Shown: one piece after another, positions 22,141-33,486 of the stretch
Numbering within the stretch: position 1 is the first letter of the stretch
Layout of the letters: each line of letters begins with the position of its first letter
NCBI GenBank assembly: GCA_963971575.1
Contig: OZ020616.1
Span: forward strand, 56,713,201 to 56,777,200
Source of the DNA: Liopterus haemorrhoidalis
Lineage: Eukaryota > Arthropoda > Insecta > Coleoptera > Dytiscidae
DNA length: 64,000 nt
Reading direction: 5' to 3'
The notes under the pieces: generated by a model
The model's input: the letters and a program-made list of their open reading frames with translations, nothing else
What the model was told of the DNA's origin: nothing
Databases searched by the model: none
Position numbers and translations under genes: made by a program

Positions 22141-23098
22141 CGTATCTCAAAAACGAAATGCGATAAAGACCTACGGTTGAAATTTTTGAAATCATGAGGT
22201 CCTAATTGACTTGTAATCAAATTTTGCAACAAAAAAATTTTTTGAAATTTTTTATTTTTTTTTTGAAATTTTTTGAAATTTTTGATAAATTCTAACTAAA
22301 AAATGGTTAGAGATTGAAATCTATGGTTTCAATATTTAAAATTCCCATACATTGTTTAGTCTAAAAAAAAAAATTTGGGCTTTAATAAACCAATTATTAA
22401 TTTTTGTGTAGGCAGTAATCCAAAACCCTTGAAAATGGCCAAAAATCGAAAAAATCGTAAGGGGTACCCCTTACGAAAATCGAGATTTTCAAGAAAAAAT
22501 TTTTTGTCTCCGATTTGATTGAAAATTGGTACAAATATGTAATTTTGGTCATAGATCAACAAAATTTGGTCCATTTTGAAGTTTGGGCAAAAATTGGAGT
22601 TATAGGTAAAAATCTGACCCAAATCGGCTCTATCTCAAAAACTAGGAAAGCATGAATTTTTTAAATATTTTTTTCATAATCCTCACCCCAAAATTAGGTT
22701 AAAACAATATTTTGGACAAAATCGGAGTCAAAAATTTTTTGACCAAAATTTCAAAAAAAATTCGAAATTTTTTTTTTAAATTTTGTTGGAAAATTGGTAT
22801 ACTTATACATGTTTAGTCTTAGATCACAAATATATGGTCACTTTTGAGTTATAGTCTAAAATTTTGACATTTGCGGCAAAAAAGGTAAAAAAAGACTCAA
22901 AAAGTTCACAAAAAGGCTCAACTAAAGGCTAAACTTCTGAAATAACTCCTTTATTATTGACTTTACATATGACAAACTCCTTTATTAAAAAAGTATATGA
23001 CAAATATTGTTTATAATAAGAAAAAAAATCTTTTATGTCTATGCGTTTTTTCATTTAGATGAATATTTGGGGAGTTATGGAGGAAGGCACCCTAAAGT
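22141..23098. other. degenerate AT-rich sequence, probably decayed satellite
   Basis: Long A/T homopolymers and phrases such as CTCAAAAACGAAATGCG and AAAAATGGTTAGAGATTGAA echo the neighbouring satellite. A clear period is no longer visible and there is no gene. Confidence 0.4.
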
Positions 23099-23448
23099 TA
23101 TGGTGACCAGATTTCAGTGAAGGAAAACCGGGATACAGGACACAGGAAAAAAAAGTTTCCTCCCAGATCAAAGTGAAGAGCAAAAAAAAAAAGGTCCTCA
23201 CCTGCCAAATTCAAAGTGAAGAGCAAAAAGAAAAAAGGTCCTCACCTGCCAAATTCAAAGTGAAGAGCAAAAAAACAAAAAAAAGGGCCTCACCTCCCAA
23301 ATCCAAAATGAAGAGCAAAAGGTCCTCACCCCTCAGATTCAAAGTGAAAAGCAAAAAGGTTCAAAAACCGGGACAATCCGGCGTCCCGAGAACAGTTTTC
23401 GGGACACCGGGACAATTAACCGAAAACCGGGACGGATGGTCACCCTAC
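23099..23448. mobile_element. hAT-like MITE with internal ~44-bp tandem repeats
   Basis: The left end TATGGTGACCAGA and right end GGATGGTCACCCTA are inverted, and ACCGGGA/CCGGGAC motifs lie inside both. The middle (23165-23360) holds about five units of roughly 44 bp (AAAGTGAAGAGCAAAAA, GGTCCTCACCTGCC). The open frame across the repeats (starting 23173) looks incidental. Confidence 0.55.
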
Positions 23449-23512
23449 CTAAAGCTAAACTTTAGAAATAACTTCCTTATTATTGACGTAAAAACAAAAA
23501 CGTCTAAAGCCT

Positions 23513-23977
23513 GGAACAGAATGCACAGCGCACTACGGCGTCAGCGCGCCGTCACATGCGACAGCGTTGCGTTAACGCCGTTGAGAATTTTCGCCTGCAC
23601 ACAATGCAATAATTTTTAACGCCGTCAAGTGTCACTTGACAACCTATATCTGTGTTTATACGTGCGCTTTCTTTTATTAAAAGTATAATGGATGATGAAG
23701 ACTTGTGTATGATGTCATTTATGTTGTATGCAAGTTATTTATACATACAAACACTTTATTATTCAGTAAAAACTGAGGTTAGGTGTTCTGCGTCAACGTT
23801 CAACGGCGTCAAAAGTTGGAAGTTGACGAACATTCAGTATCAACGGCGGTCGAACGGCGTAGGACGTTGTCCATTCTGTGCACTTGCGTACGACAGCTTG
23901 GGTTTAACTTTCTCCTGACAGATAGCGCCGTACGAACGGCGTCAACGCGCCGTCAATCTCGTTGCATTCTGTTTCCC
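23513..23977. mobile_element. MITE S with GACGGCG-rich ends
   Basis: The ends GGAACAGAATGCA and, inverted, GGAAACAGAATGCA are followed by CG-rich blocks (CGGCGTCAGCGCGCCGTCA; CGTCAACGCGCCGTCAA). A short frame from ATG 23688 begins MDDEDLCMMSFML, like the N-terminus of Harbinger-type proteins. That likeness is weak. Confidence 0.5.
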
Positions 23978-23985
23978 ACTTTACT

Positions 23986-24490
23986 TATTTTTTACGTAAC
24001 AGCAAAATTGCACGTTACAAATACCGTACGAAGTAGGGGTACACCAGCTAGTTATTAATAATTTTTTATGATCCTAGTACTTACGAATTTTTTGATATAA
24101 CCAGGTATATTTTATTTGCATAAAATTATAACAGTAAGAAATTTATCTTATAGTTAATATTTTATAGTTTATTTCTTGCAGTTCGTCGTGAAGTAATATT
24201 ATATTTCCTGAGGTTAGGATATTTTAATTGCCCTGATAATGCTACTGGACAGAACACCGCGGATTATATGAGAACAAATTCATAATAATGAAATTTTATA
24301 CCTATATAAAACTACTAACATGAGATCTTGTATTTTATTGTACATTAATGGGATCTGAGCAGTGGGAAAAGAGCTTTGGTTTAGATTAGAAGCTCGCAAA
24401 AGATATTAAAGAACTTTGCAAAAGAGATTATTTTGTAAAAAGGATGTACGCAATTTCTTGTTGTATTTTGCAACTTTTTACAAACCGCCA
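23986..24490. other. no recognisable gene
   Basis: AT-rich; nothing named. Confidence 0.4.
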
Positions 24491-26214
24491 CAGTTACTCT
24501 CAAAATTGAGCATACAGGAATTTGACAAAGATACTTTTTAATAAAACGTGACTATAAAACAGATTTTTTTTTAAACTAATTAATTTTTATTTATAAAATA
24601 CACCTTGCAGATCCAAAATTATTAAAAATACTATAAAGTATAGTAATATTTGTTTAAAATTTTTTAGAGACACAAAATTGAGCGTACTAGTTAATTTAGA
24701 TTGATTTAGGACCTGTCTTTTCCTGAAATTATATTGCATAGGTTTTATCTTGCAACAGATGGTTTTTTCATTAGTTTAGTTTGCATTAGGCTACATCCAA
24801 GTACAGTGATTTTTTTTTTTTTTTTTTTTTTATTTTATTTTATTTTGTTCGGAACACAAACAGGACAGGCCCAGCGAAGTGTTCACTACTACATAATTAC
24901 AATGTTAATACGTAATTAAACAATTTGTTTCTATTATAATGGAAAATAAACGTAAACAGACTGACGAATCTACACGAAAACTAATAGTTAAATTATACGC
25001 CCGGGGTCATACAATGCATGAAATAGGTGATATAGTAAACCGAAGACATTCCACAATTCAAAAAATAATAAATAAATTTAAATATGAAGGTACTATCAAA
25101 TACAAAACGGGCAGAGGCAGAAAAAAATTGTTATCAACTGTGGATGAAAGATTTATTTTGCGAAAAATCAAGCAAGATCTTAAAATTAGTGTACCCCAGT
25201 TAACTTCAGATTTATCACAAAGATTAAATAAACAAATTTCAGTAGAAACAGTCCGCCGAGTACTTCGGAAAAATAACTACAATGGTCGAATTGCATGCAA
25301 GAAACCATTGATTTCAAAAACGAATAAAAAGAAACGCTTAGAATTTGCAAAAATATATGTAAACAAACCAGTTCTGGAATAAAGTTATTTTTTCTGAAAG
25401 ACGAAAATTCATTTTTTTGAGTCGGACGGCAGACAAATTGTTTGGCGGAAACCCAATACAGAATTTAAAAAAATTAATACCGTTCCGACAGTAAAACACG
25501 GAGGCGGATCAGTTATCTTGTGGGGTGCTATGAGCTCAAACGGCCCAAGTAATTTATAATTTATAGAAGAGATCATGGATAAATGGAAATATCTAAACAT
25601 CTTGAAAAATAATCTTACGGGTACTGCAGAAAAATTAGATATGCCACCAGTTTATTATTTTCAACAAGATAACGATCCCAAACATACTGCGCTTATTGTA
25701 AAGGAATGGCTGTTAGATAATGCACCAAAATTACTCAAAACACCAGCATAATCGCCTGATCTCAATCCAATTGAAAATTTATGGAGAGAATTAAAATTCG
25801 GATAAAAACAAATTCATTTTATAATAAAAATTATTTTAAAACGAAACTTCAAGAAGAGTAATATACCAGCAGAAGTTTGAGGAAAATTAGTGCAGTCTAT
25901 GCCAAATCGCCTTCAAGCAGTAATAGAAGCAAAAGGTTACGCGACAAAATATTAATTTAAATTAACTGATTGTTTTCCAATTATTTTATTAGTATTACTA
26001 TTTTTTGTACGCTCAATTTTGTGTCTCTGAAAAGGTATATATTTTTTGTTTTCTTTAACAAATGTTTATTAAATATTATTTAATTTTATACCATTTATGA
26101 TAGTTTTGTATCTCTAAAATGTATTTTAGAAATAAAAAATAATTGGTTTATATAATCTGCTTTTTAAGAGGTATATTTCTAAAACTTTTGTACGCTCAAT
26201 TTTGTGAGTAACTG
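24491..26214 (+). mobile_element. Tc1-like element with IR/DR ends
   Basis: 1724 bp. The outer ends CAGTTACTCTCAAAATTGAG and, inverted, CAGTTACTCACAAAATTGAG lie at 24491 and 26214. An inner copy of the same site (CACAAAATTGAGCGTAC) recurs about 170 bp inside each end (24666-24688 and 26007-26028). Each inverted end thus carries two directly repeated transposase sites, the IR/DR layout of Sleeping Beauty-like Tc1 elements. TA follows on the right; CA is on the left. Confidence 0.85.
24939..25973 (+). pseudogene. Tc1-like transposase pseudogene
   Basis: The first 147 codons are open and hold the paired-type DNA-binding domain: STRKLIVKLYARGHTMHEIG, the AT-hook-like TGRGRKK, and ETVRRVLRKN. A stop follows at 25380. 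Beyond it, through further stops and frame changes, come the catalytic segments YYFQQDNDPKHTALIVKEWL and SPDLNPIENLWRELK, and the tail MPNRLQAVIEAKGYATKY. Order and motifs are those of a full Tc1 transposase with DDE chemistry. The first catalytic segment (around VIFSE) has lost its typical WSDE form. It cannot make an active enzyme but could express the DNA-binding part. Confidence 0.85.
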
Positions 26215-27079
26215 TAGCTGGACAAAAATTCAGCGTAATCTTTTTTTTTTCAAACATTGATACCGGGGTGTATTTGGGAAGTATTCGAAATTCTACACCT
26301 TTTATTAAGTCCAGTGTTTAAAATACAACCTTAGTCATCGTTTACTCGCGTTCCCTTTTGTTACAGAGATATTTACAATTTTAATTCGCGAGGATTTAAA
26401 GTTTACCCACCCACGTCTATTGCGGAATGTCGTATTTCATTAACAAACACGTATAAACTAGTCCTGTCGTAAAAATCTTCGACACACACGTGTTCTTTTC
26501 GTTTGCACACGTGGTCTAACTAGTGGCGCCTGTATTAATGGTTGAGAATCATTACAACTGTCCTCCACGTTCATATGCTATGTACCTTTTGTTTTGTTCC
26601 TAAGCGGCATTTGTTTTACCTAGCCTACTATGGAGGTATTTATGACAATGTTAACGTTATAAATGATCGGCTCTCTTACTTCTGGTGTATTGTTTACACA
26701 GAAAAATTGTAAGGGACAGAAAAGGAACACCTGTTGCTTTTTAAGTGTTTTATTTAGACTGTGGTGGGCCAAAAGCTTAATTGACCCTCATTTTAACCAG
26801 TTGAAGACCAGTGGCAAAGCCTGAAGCTGCGTTCAGAGCTATTTAAATTAGTTGACTGCGTTGTGGATAAGTATAGTAGATAGTAGAAGTTAAAGCCAGC
26901 GTTTACAGCTCTGGAAATTAGTGGGTTACGAATAGAGCGACATCTGTGTGTCTTTAAACCAACTACAGCGGCTTCGTATAATGTTTATTATCCATTATCG
27001 TTTTCCTGATTCTGATGTTCTAGATTTTTACTAACTAAACCTAACCTAATTACTTAAATTGATCATATTTACTGTTCGT
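26215..27079. other. no recognisable gene; short direct repeat near 26820-26930
   Basis: GCTGCGTTCAGAGCTATT (26823) and GCCAGCGTTTACAGCTCT (26904) are related direct repeats, and the former matches 3455. Otherwise nothing is named. Confidence 0.4.
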
Positions 27080-27740
27080 CTTTTTTTACTAGACTAAATA
27101 AACTACAAGGAATCCAAAAATTATAACCTCAGGTCGTTTTCTTTAACCGTTTTTGTGTTGTAATGTTTTTAAATTCACAATTTTCACAAATAATGTAAAT
27201 TATGCCAGTAAAAAAATTGTCCTAATTTCAAAATGCATTAAATGATTATAGCCCCAAATTTTTTCTAGACTAAATAAACTATGGAGAATCCAAAAATTGT
27301 ATCCGGAGGTCGCTATACCTAACCGTTTTTGAATTGTGCTTCTTTTTAATTAAAAATTTTCACAAATAATATAAATTATGTCATTAAAAAAATTGTCGTA
27401 ATCTCAAAACGGGTTAATCGATTAATGCCCCAATTTTTTTCTAGACTAAGTAAACCACGATGAATCCAAAAACTTTAACTGCAAGTCGCTATCCTTACCC
27501 GTTTTTGATTTGTGTGTTTTTTTTTCACAATTTTCACAAATAATGTAAATTATGCCATTAAATATTTTGTCATAATCTCAAAAGGCATTAAACGATTAAA
27601 GACCCAATTTTTTTCTAGACCAAATAAACTACTGAGAATCCAAAAATTTTAACTGGAGGTCGTGGTTATCTACTGTTTTTGAGTTGTGCTCTTTTATTTG
27701 ACAATTTTCACAAATAATGTAAATTATGTCAAAAAAAAAA
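27080..27740 (-). repeat. ~176-bp satellite array (minus orientation)
   Basis: CTAGACTAAATAAACT-type markers lie at 27089, 27265, 27441 and 27615 (spacings 176, 176, 174). The sequence is the reverse complement of the array at 21411-22140. Confidence 0.85.
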
Positions 27741-27779
27741 AAATATATGTGGTAATCTCAGTACTATCTTTGTTCTGTT

Positions 27780-28020
27780 TATTAGAAACAGATGTTCCGA
27801 ACAGTGAAACCCTTCTGTCCCATATTTGTGCATATGCTATACCTTAAGTTATGGAATTATAATAAACGAGACTTAAGCTTGGTTTATAATAAATATGCTA
27901 TAAAAATTACAATACTCTCTTTGTTCTGTTTATTACAAACAGCTGTTTTGAAGGGTTAAATCCGTTGTTCCATACTTATGCGTTTTGTTATGGGTTTATT
28001 ATAAACCAGGATTTAAGAAT
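27780..28020. mobile_element. possible small foldback MITE Q
   Basis: CTTGGTTTATAATAAA near 27878 and, inverted, TTTATTATAAACCAGG near 27989 form an inverted repeat. Related sequence (CCTGGTTTATAATAAC) is at about 47903. Boundaries are uncertain. Confidence 0.35.
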
Positions 28021-29482
28021 GGTTTTAATAGGGTGTTTGCAAACGATTTCATCTTTAGCCAACACTTCTTTCTCCGAGTGCCTGCTGTCTGGATAATCTT
28101 CTAGTTGGAAGTACGCTATTGTAAACTTAATTCGCGATATATTTATTTTGACCTTATTTAAAAAATTGGAAACGCGGAAGTGTATCATCTATAAAACGAA
28201 AAGTAATAGTATATTAATCTTAGGTTGAAGAAAGCATAAATCTTGTTATAATTAATTATCCACAGCTTACGATCAGGAGCTATTTACCTCCGGACAGTAT
28301 AGAGCAAGCAACCTCAGCCGCAGCGCCGCAGCCTCAACACAACAGGCTCTGTCTGAATTCTAGCGAAAGTAATGTTCTCGCCTTGCACTTTAGATAATAT
28401 GACAAAACATGCGATACATACATCAGTTCACTTTTTAAATAAACTGAGAGGTCAGTAACACGCTAATGATGGAGCGAACAGGAACACAGCTCGCCGTCAC
28501 CATCGCCACCACCATTGCCATTGCCTTACCGAACTCGATCAAACGCTCTTTCGTGCCATTTTCATATTACACAATATTAATCTGGTTTTGTGCGTACTAA
28601 CTATTAATAATTTCAACATGTCTGCCATACAAAAATTGAATTGCTCAATATGGACAGTCTATACCTAGACTTATGGTCGAATAGAATTTGGATTATTGTT
28701 TTTTAACAGAGGTTGGCAAACTTAGAAGCAGGGGCGCTCCTACGGACTTGAGCCCTCCCCACGAGCTTCAAAGGCGTGTGGTTTTTACGTATTTTTGCCA
28801 AAATATAAGCGATGAACCCCCCAAGAGCTCCAAAAACATGTGGTTGTTACTTGTTTTGCTCAAAATGCAAGTGAAGACATTTTATTTGCCCGACCTTGAT
28901 ATATAAGAGGCAAGTATTGAAATCGCGAAAATTTTCTATGTCGAAACTATGACTGATGACCACGTTTCAAGGTTCAATGAATCCAAAATAATATACTGTG
29001 CAACTAGCACGGAATGTCATATATTCCGCACGAGAATAAAATTTGCAAACGAGCCGCAGACGAGTGAAGCAAATCATTCGACTGCGGAATATGTATTCTG
29101 CACACTACAAATATGGTTAACAGGCATTAATACGCGCGCAGCCAATACGGGAATGAAAAATCTTAAAAACTGTACATGCGCATTGCTGTGAATTTATTCT
29201 TTCCCGCATAACGCACATCCGCACTGAGGCGCATTTCTCATTCCCACATCGACTGCGCGCGCATGAGAGTAACATGCGAAATTAAGCTAATTTCCTGTCA
29301 ACTAACAGTATCGAAATGAGACAGTTCCATAGTAGTTGTAGGAAAACCTATTTTCGAAGTGCCGTCCTTATGAGTGTGTGTGTATACTCTAGAATGCTTC
29401 AACTTAGAGAGTTCGTTCTGGTAGTAAAATATTCTCCTAATAATTGGAAAGAACCCTATTGTTTTTTTATGAAGATCCGAAA
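28021..29482. other. no recognisable gene
   Basis: Short open frames (for example 28688-28906 and 28949-29191) show no family motif. A GC-richer stretch at 28300-28540 (CAGCCGCAGCGCCGCAGCC; CACCATCGCCACCACCATTG) could be old exon or promoter sequence, but no frame supports it. Confidence 0.4.
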
Positions 29483-29906
29483 CTGGAGACTAGGGTTTCT
29501 GGACTCGACTCGACTGAACTCGGGCTCGTCGAATAAATATTCGACGTAACTACCCGAATGGGTAGTTACTCGGACTCGGGACTCGACTCTAATAATCGAC
29601 GAGTCCACATTTTTAAAATTAAGTTAAAACCAGTAAATTCAAAAATTGTTTTCTAGAAATGTTTTGATACTACTCGTTAGTATTTCTCAAATATTTCTAC
29701 CTTAAGATAAAAAGTAATTAAATTTTTGTATCTGGCTTTAAAATTTAAGTTTTGACAATAAATAAATTTCAATACGTAATCTTTTTAATTTCTTGGAACG
29801 ACCACAAATTTCCGTTGACAATCTTGTGATGTAATAAATAATTCTAATTTTAACAAATTTTGTATTTTATTTTTTGTTACACAAACTTCACCTATGAGAA
29901 TCATTA

Positions 29907-30905
29907 TTCGCGACTCATACTAACGTTGGCGGCGCTGCGTACGACAGTTGATGGCCGACGAGAAGCGTTTTTTCTTAATATCTTTCTTTTCAAACAATAT
30001 TTCGGCAAAAAGCACTGTATTTAAGGGGGGGGGTATGGTCAGAGCAGCACATTTTATATCCATTATCAAGATTTTTTTTTAGAAAATTGTTAATAGTAAC
30101 TTGATTGGGATAATACCTACAGTAAAGAACAACCTTTGAAGAGTATCCAAAAAAAAATTTATTGAAAAATATCGAAAATTAAGCTCGTGACATGAATTTG
30201 AAATTTTCGTTCAGGACAAAGAGTTGATTTGCGGTGAGACACATAACTAATGACTGGATCATCTAAAACAAAAAAACCAAAAATATTTCAGTTATGAGTT
30301 TATGAGTTTCTTGAGGTAACGCTGTCGAGATATTTTTTTTTCTTGCTTTTTTTTTATGGAATTTTTTACAACTGAAAACAGAAATTTCGAAAAAAAAAAT
30401 TCCGTTTTTTTCGTTTTTTGACTTCAAACTTATACCAAAAATTAAATAATCTAGATATTTGAAAAAACTCGACAGCGTTACCTCAAGAAACTCATAAACT
30501 AACGAAATATTTTTGGTTTTTTTGTTTTAGATGATCCAGTCATTAGTTATGTGTCTCACCGCAAATCAACTCTTTGTCCTGAACGAAAATTTCAAATTCA
30601 TGTCACGAGCTTAATTTTCGATATTTTTCAATAAATTTTTTTTTGGATACTCTTCAAAGGTTGTTCTTTACTGTAGGTATTATCCCAATAAGTTACTATT
30701 AACAGTGTTCTAAAAAAAATCTTGAAAATGGGTATAAAATGTGCTGCTCTGACCATACCCCCCCCCCTTAAGTTACTATATTTAAAAATACTTCTTAATT
30801 CACATAAACTGCAGCACAACACACTACAAATATTATACAAATATACGCTTCTGTTTAATTTACCAAGCCGCCACCAGATGTCTCACTGTTATTTGAAGTC
30901 GCGAA
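29907..30905. mobile_element. MITE G copy 1, interrupted by F
   Basis: The ends TTCGCGACTCATACTAACG and, inverted, TTCGCGACTTCAAATAAC match copy G2 at 39837-40249. Without F it would be about 250 bp. Confidence 0.7.
30021..30771. mobile_element. TTAA foldback element F, copy 1
   Basis: Inverted arms of roughly 300 bp start GGGGGGGGGTATGGTCAGAG and are bordered by TTAA on both sides (30021-30024 and 30768-30771). G2 provides the empty site with a single TTAA (39961-39964), so TTAA duplication is directly seen. TTAA specificity is the mark of piggyBac transposases, so it is probably a piggyBac-mobilised non-autonomous element. Confidence 0.85.
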
Positions 30906-31194
30906 TTGAGCTCCAAAATATTAAACGTTTTCGTTTATTAACTTAAGTTTAAATTTAAAAACTCGAGTTTACAGAAACCCTACTGGAGAGGGAAGTTATT
31001 AAACTTTAAAATTCGTAACTAGTAAACTAAGCTTTGAATAAAAATTTGGGCTAATACAGCTGTGTTCATAATTATTAGGCACCCTAGTAAATTTTAAATA
31101 CATATGCAAAACGGAGCTGGGATATTAAAATTACACTATATATTGAAACAAATGTTTATTATTATTAATAAATTGAATAAAAATTATTATATTT

Positions 31195-32352
31195 TTAATA
31201 TTTTGTTGCCCCTTCTCGGGCTTTTATAACCGCAGCTATGCGTTTCGGCATATTACGTACTAATTTTGAGCAAATGGTTGGGGTAATTTTCTCCCATTCG
31301 CTCAAATTTTTTTGTCTAAGTTCACCCCGGGATGTCGTCGGATGTTCGTGTACTTTTCTCTTCAATATGGGCCACAGGTGTTCAATTGGCGAGAGGTCAG
31401 GGGATTGAGCTGGCCAATCTAAGACCCGAATTCGATTATCAGAGAACCATTTCCTTGATGCCATGGAAGTGTGGCAGGGCGCATTCTCTTGTTGAAAATA
31501 AACATCTCTGACATCTTCTCCCAAGTTTTGACCAAAAATTTTTTCAACAGACGGCCTTAACACCTCTCCTAACATGGTGGTGTGGTTACCGGAGTTCATA
31601 CGATCCTCACAAATAAAAACATTTCCTACACCATGGGTACTCATACAACCCCATATCATTATACTATCACAACCATGTTTTATTGTGGGTAAGATGCACT
31701 CATCCCGGTATTCCTCGCCCTTCCTCCTCTTCACATACTGGGGCCCCGAGTGACCAAAAATCTGAAATGTAGCAAAAGAAAAGCCTTCATTTATCGTAAT
31801 ATTTAAAGGTCTCCAGATATGATGGAACTGATCGAAACTAAGTTTAAATTTTAAAATATACATGAGTTTTGTTACCTCCATATTTGTTTCATCGGACCAA
31901 ACCACTTTCGCACAGTCGTTAGTCGTCCAATTTTCATACTTTTTGGCCCATAAAAAGCGTTTATTTTTATTTTCTGCGGAGAGCCATGGCTTTTTTCTAC
32001 CCTTGCGGCCTTTTAACCCTTGCTCTATTAAACGCCTCCGAACGGTTACTGATGAAATCGATGTTCCAGACGTTTCTTGGAGGTCAGTAGCAAGCTCCCT
32101 GGACGTTTTTCTATGGTTTTGCAGCGATAAGCGCAGCAACTGGCGGTCTTCTCGGTGTGTTGTTCGCCGTTTTCTTCCACTTCTTCGTTTGTTTGTAAAT
32201 GAATTATCATCTTTGAATCTTTTCAACGTGGTTTGAACAGCACAGCGTGAACATTTAATTTTTTTGGCAATTTTCACTTGACTTAAACCCATGGAAGATA
32301 AAAGGACGATCTGTGCCCTCTCAGCTTCACTCAGTTCGCGTTTTTTTGGCAT
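31195..32352 (-). CDS. Tc1-like transposase with probable in-frame intron and a changed catalytic residue
   Basis: 385 codons are open. Residues ~1-115 form the bipartite helix-turn-helix DNA-binding domain with an AT-hook-like SGRKRRT at 58-64. The catalytic motifs are D154 (VVWSDET), the second motif at YFQQENAPCH, and E324 (SPIEHLW), with 34 residues between the last two, as in DD34E Tc1 enzymes. The second motif normally reads QDNAPCH; here residue 289 is E (GAG), which probably abolishes strand cutting. Residues 160-197 do not fit the family: the DNA there (31762-31875) begins GTAAC and ends in a pyrimidine tract plus TTTCAG, is 114 bp long and has no stop. Removing it gives SDETNMEIFGHSGP and 347 residues, the usual length. 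It is thus a probable phase-0 intron that can also be read through. Confidence 0.88.
   Translation of the reverse strand: MPKKRELSEAERAQIVLLSSMGLSQVKIAKKIKCSRCAVQTTLKRFKDDNSFTNKRRSGRKRRTTHREDRQLLRLSLQNHRKTSRELATDLQETSGTSISSVTVRRRLIEQGLKGRKGRKKPWLSAENKNKRFLWAKKYENWTTNDCAKVVWSDETNMEVTKLMYILKFKLSFDQFHHIWRPLNITINEGFSFATFQIFGHSGPQYVKRRKGEEYRDECILPTIKHGCDSIMIWGCMSTHGVGNVFICEDRMNSGNHTTMLGEVLRPSVEKIFGQNLGEDVRDVYFQQENAPCHTSMASRKWFSDNRIRVLDWPAQSPDLSPIEHLWPILKRKVHEHPTTSRGELRQKNLSEWEKITPTICSKLVRNMPKRIAAVIKAREGATKY
31762..31875 (-). other. probable 114-bp stopless intron in Tc1-like transposase
   Basis: On the minus strand the donor is GAG-GTAACA and the acceptor CTTTTGCTACATTTCAG-ATT. Its length is divisible by three and it has no stop codon. 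The inserted residues have no counterpart in Tc1 enzymes between SDET and FG. Confidence 0.7.
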
Positions 32353-32644
32353 TCTTCACACAAATAGTTTTCTAAACTTGTATTTAATAAAATATCACCG
32401 AATAAAAATAATTACTCAAAAATAAAAGTTTTTAATGTCACCGTTTTTGGACTATCACTTTCGCCTATTTATGAATAACTAACGAAGAATAATATAAACA
32501 CGCTTAAAATGCATAAAAATTGATTCTAAATGTTTACGTTTTAAGATAACTAACAGACCATAACAAAACGTAAACAGATTTCGAGGTCCTTTCGTAGCCG
32601 TCCTGTTTTACAGGGGGTGCCTAATACTTATGAACACAGCTGTA

Positions 32645-33486
32645 TATATAAGTTTAGAATAGTCCTATTAGTTTTGCAAATATTCAAACTGCAAGTCAAT
32701 TTCTTACTGTTTTTGAAATAAAATTATTTGAATTCATAGTTCTAAGAATAATTTGTAGAATTTTTTTGTTAATAATCTTCTCAAAAGTAAAAAGGACAAA
32801 AAACTAAATAGTGATAATAACAGAGTACTTATAGAGTAAAAAAGATTAAATTAATAAAATAAATATGGCCTGAGGTAGAGATTTTCAAATTAAATTGTAT
32901 TCTTCTTATAATAACAGTAATAATAAAAATTGCTTCGCAAGCGTTCCAAATTATTTCATTACCTATAATTCGAGTTTATTTTTATAAAAATCTCGATTTC
33001 CTGCGGTAAAAATCGTTCATTTTTTTCAAAACATAAACTTGTTTAATCCTCGGTCTGCCTTGAAACTAACAAGGTAAAAAATATCAAAATGAAATTATAA
33101 CTGACGTCTCGTTAGGGATTTTCGTTTTTTATTAAACACTTGATTGAAAAAAATACCTAAGAGCTTAAGTAAGACTTTATTTATAATCGGGAGTAAAATA
33201 TTAAGCAGTGTACACACCTAACGAGCATGACCGAACAAATATACTCTACAGTAGTTAGCAACCCTGGGTCGTGACCCAAAGGTGGGTCGCAAAAAAAAAT
33301 GTTTATACTTTGCGTTCACAATAACATCATAAACTGAAAACACTTTAACAATTGAAGCTATTGTTAAACTGTTTTTGGTGACTTTTTACTATAAAGGATT
33401 CATTTTCAGCAGTTGAAACAATTCAGCATTTTTTCACGTTTAATCAAAAATTATAAGAGGCTTAAACAGTTTTTGCATTGCTACAA
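32645..33486. other. no recognisable gene; one hAT-like end near 33249
   Basis: CAGTAGTTAGCAACCCTGGG then TCGTGACCCAAAGGTGGGTC (33249-33290) resembles the left end of hAT elements. No partner end was found before element L copy 3. Confidence 0.4.

Larger units (their letters stand above)
29491..30982. mobile_element. hAT-like element with two nested insertions
   Basis: The terminal TAGGGTTTCTG and its loosely inverted CAGAAACCCTA are flanked by CTGGAGAC (29483-29490) and CTGGAGAG (30983-30990), a 7/8-matching 8-bp duplication. CTCGACTCG-rich sequence lies inside the left end. MITE G (29907-30905) sits inside it, and element F (30021-30771) sits inside G. Confidence 0.7.
31057..32642 (-). mobile_element. 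Tc1-like element, complete ends
   Basis: 1586 bp. The 28-bp terminal repeats CAGCTGTGTTCATAATTATT and, inverted, CAGCTGTGTTCATAAGTATT differ at one place. They are bordered by TA (31055-31056 and 32643-32644). Confidence 0.92.

Noticed and set aside
23173..23619. Lysine-rich 148-residue protein with repeats
   Set aside because: The frame coincides with ~44-bp non-coding tandem repeats inside a MITE with hAT-like ends. Lysines come from A-runs.
28300..28540. GC-richer stretch as a host promoter or exon
   Set aside because: No supporting frame, splice sites or core-promoter arrangement; too weak to claim.
31862..32236. 124-codon plus-strand frame
   Set aside because: Antisense shadow of the Tc1-like transposase.
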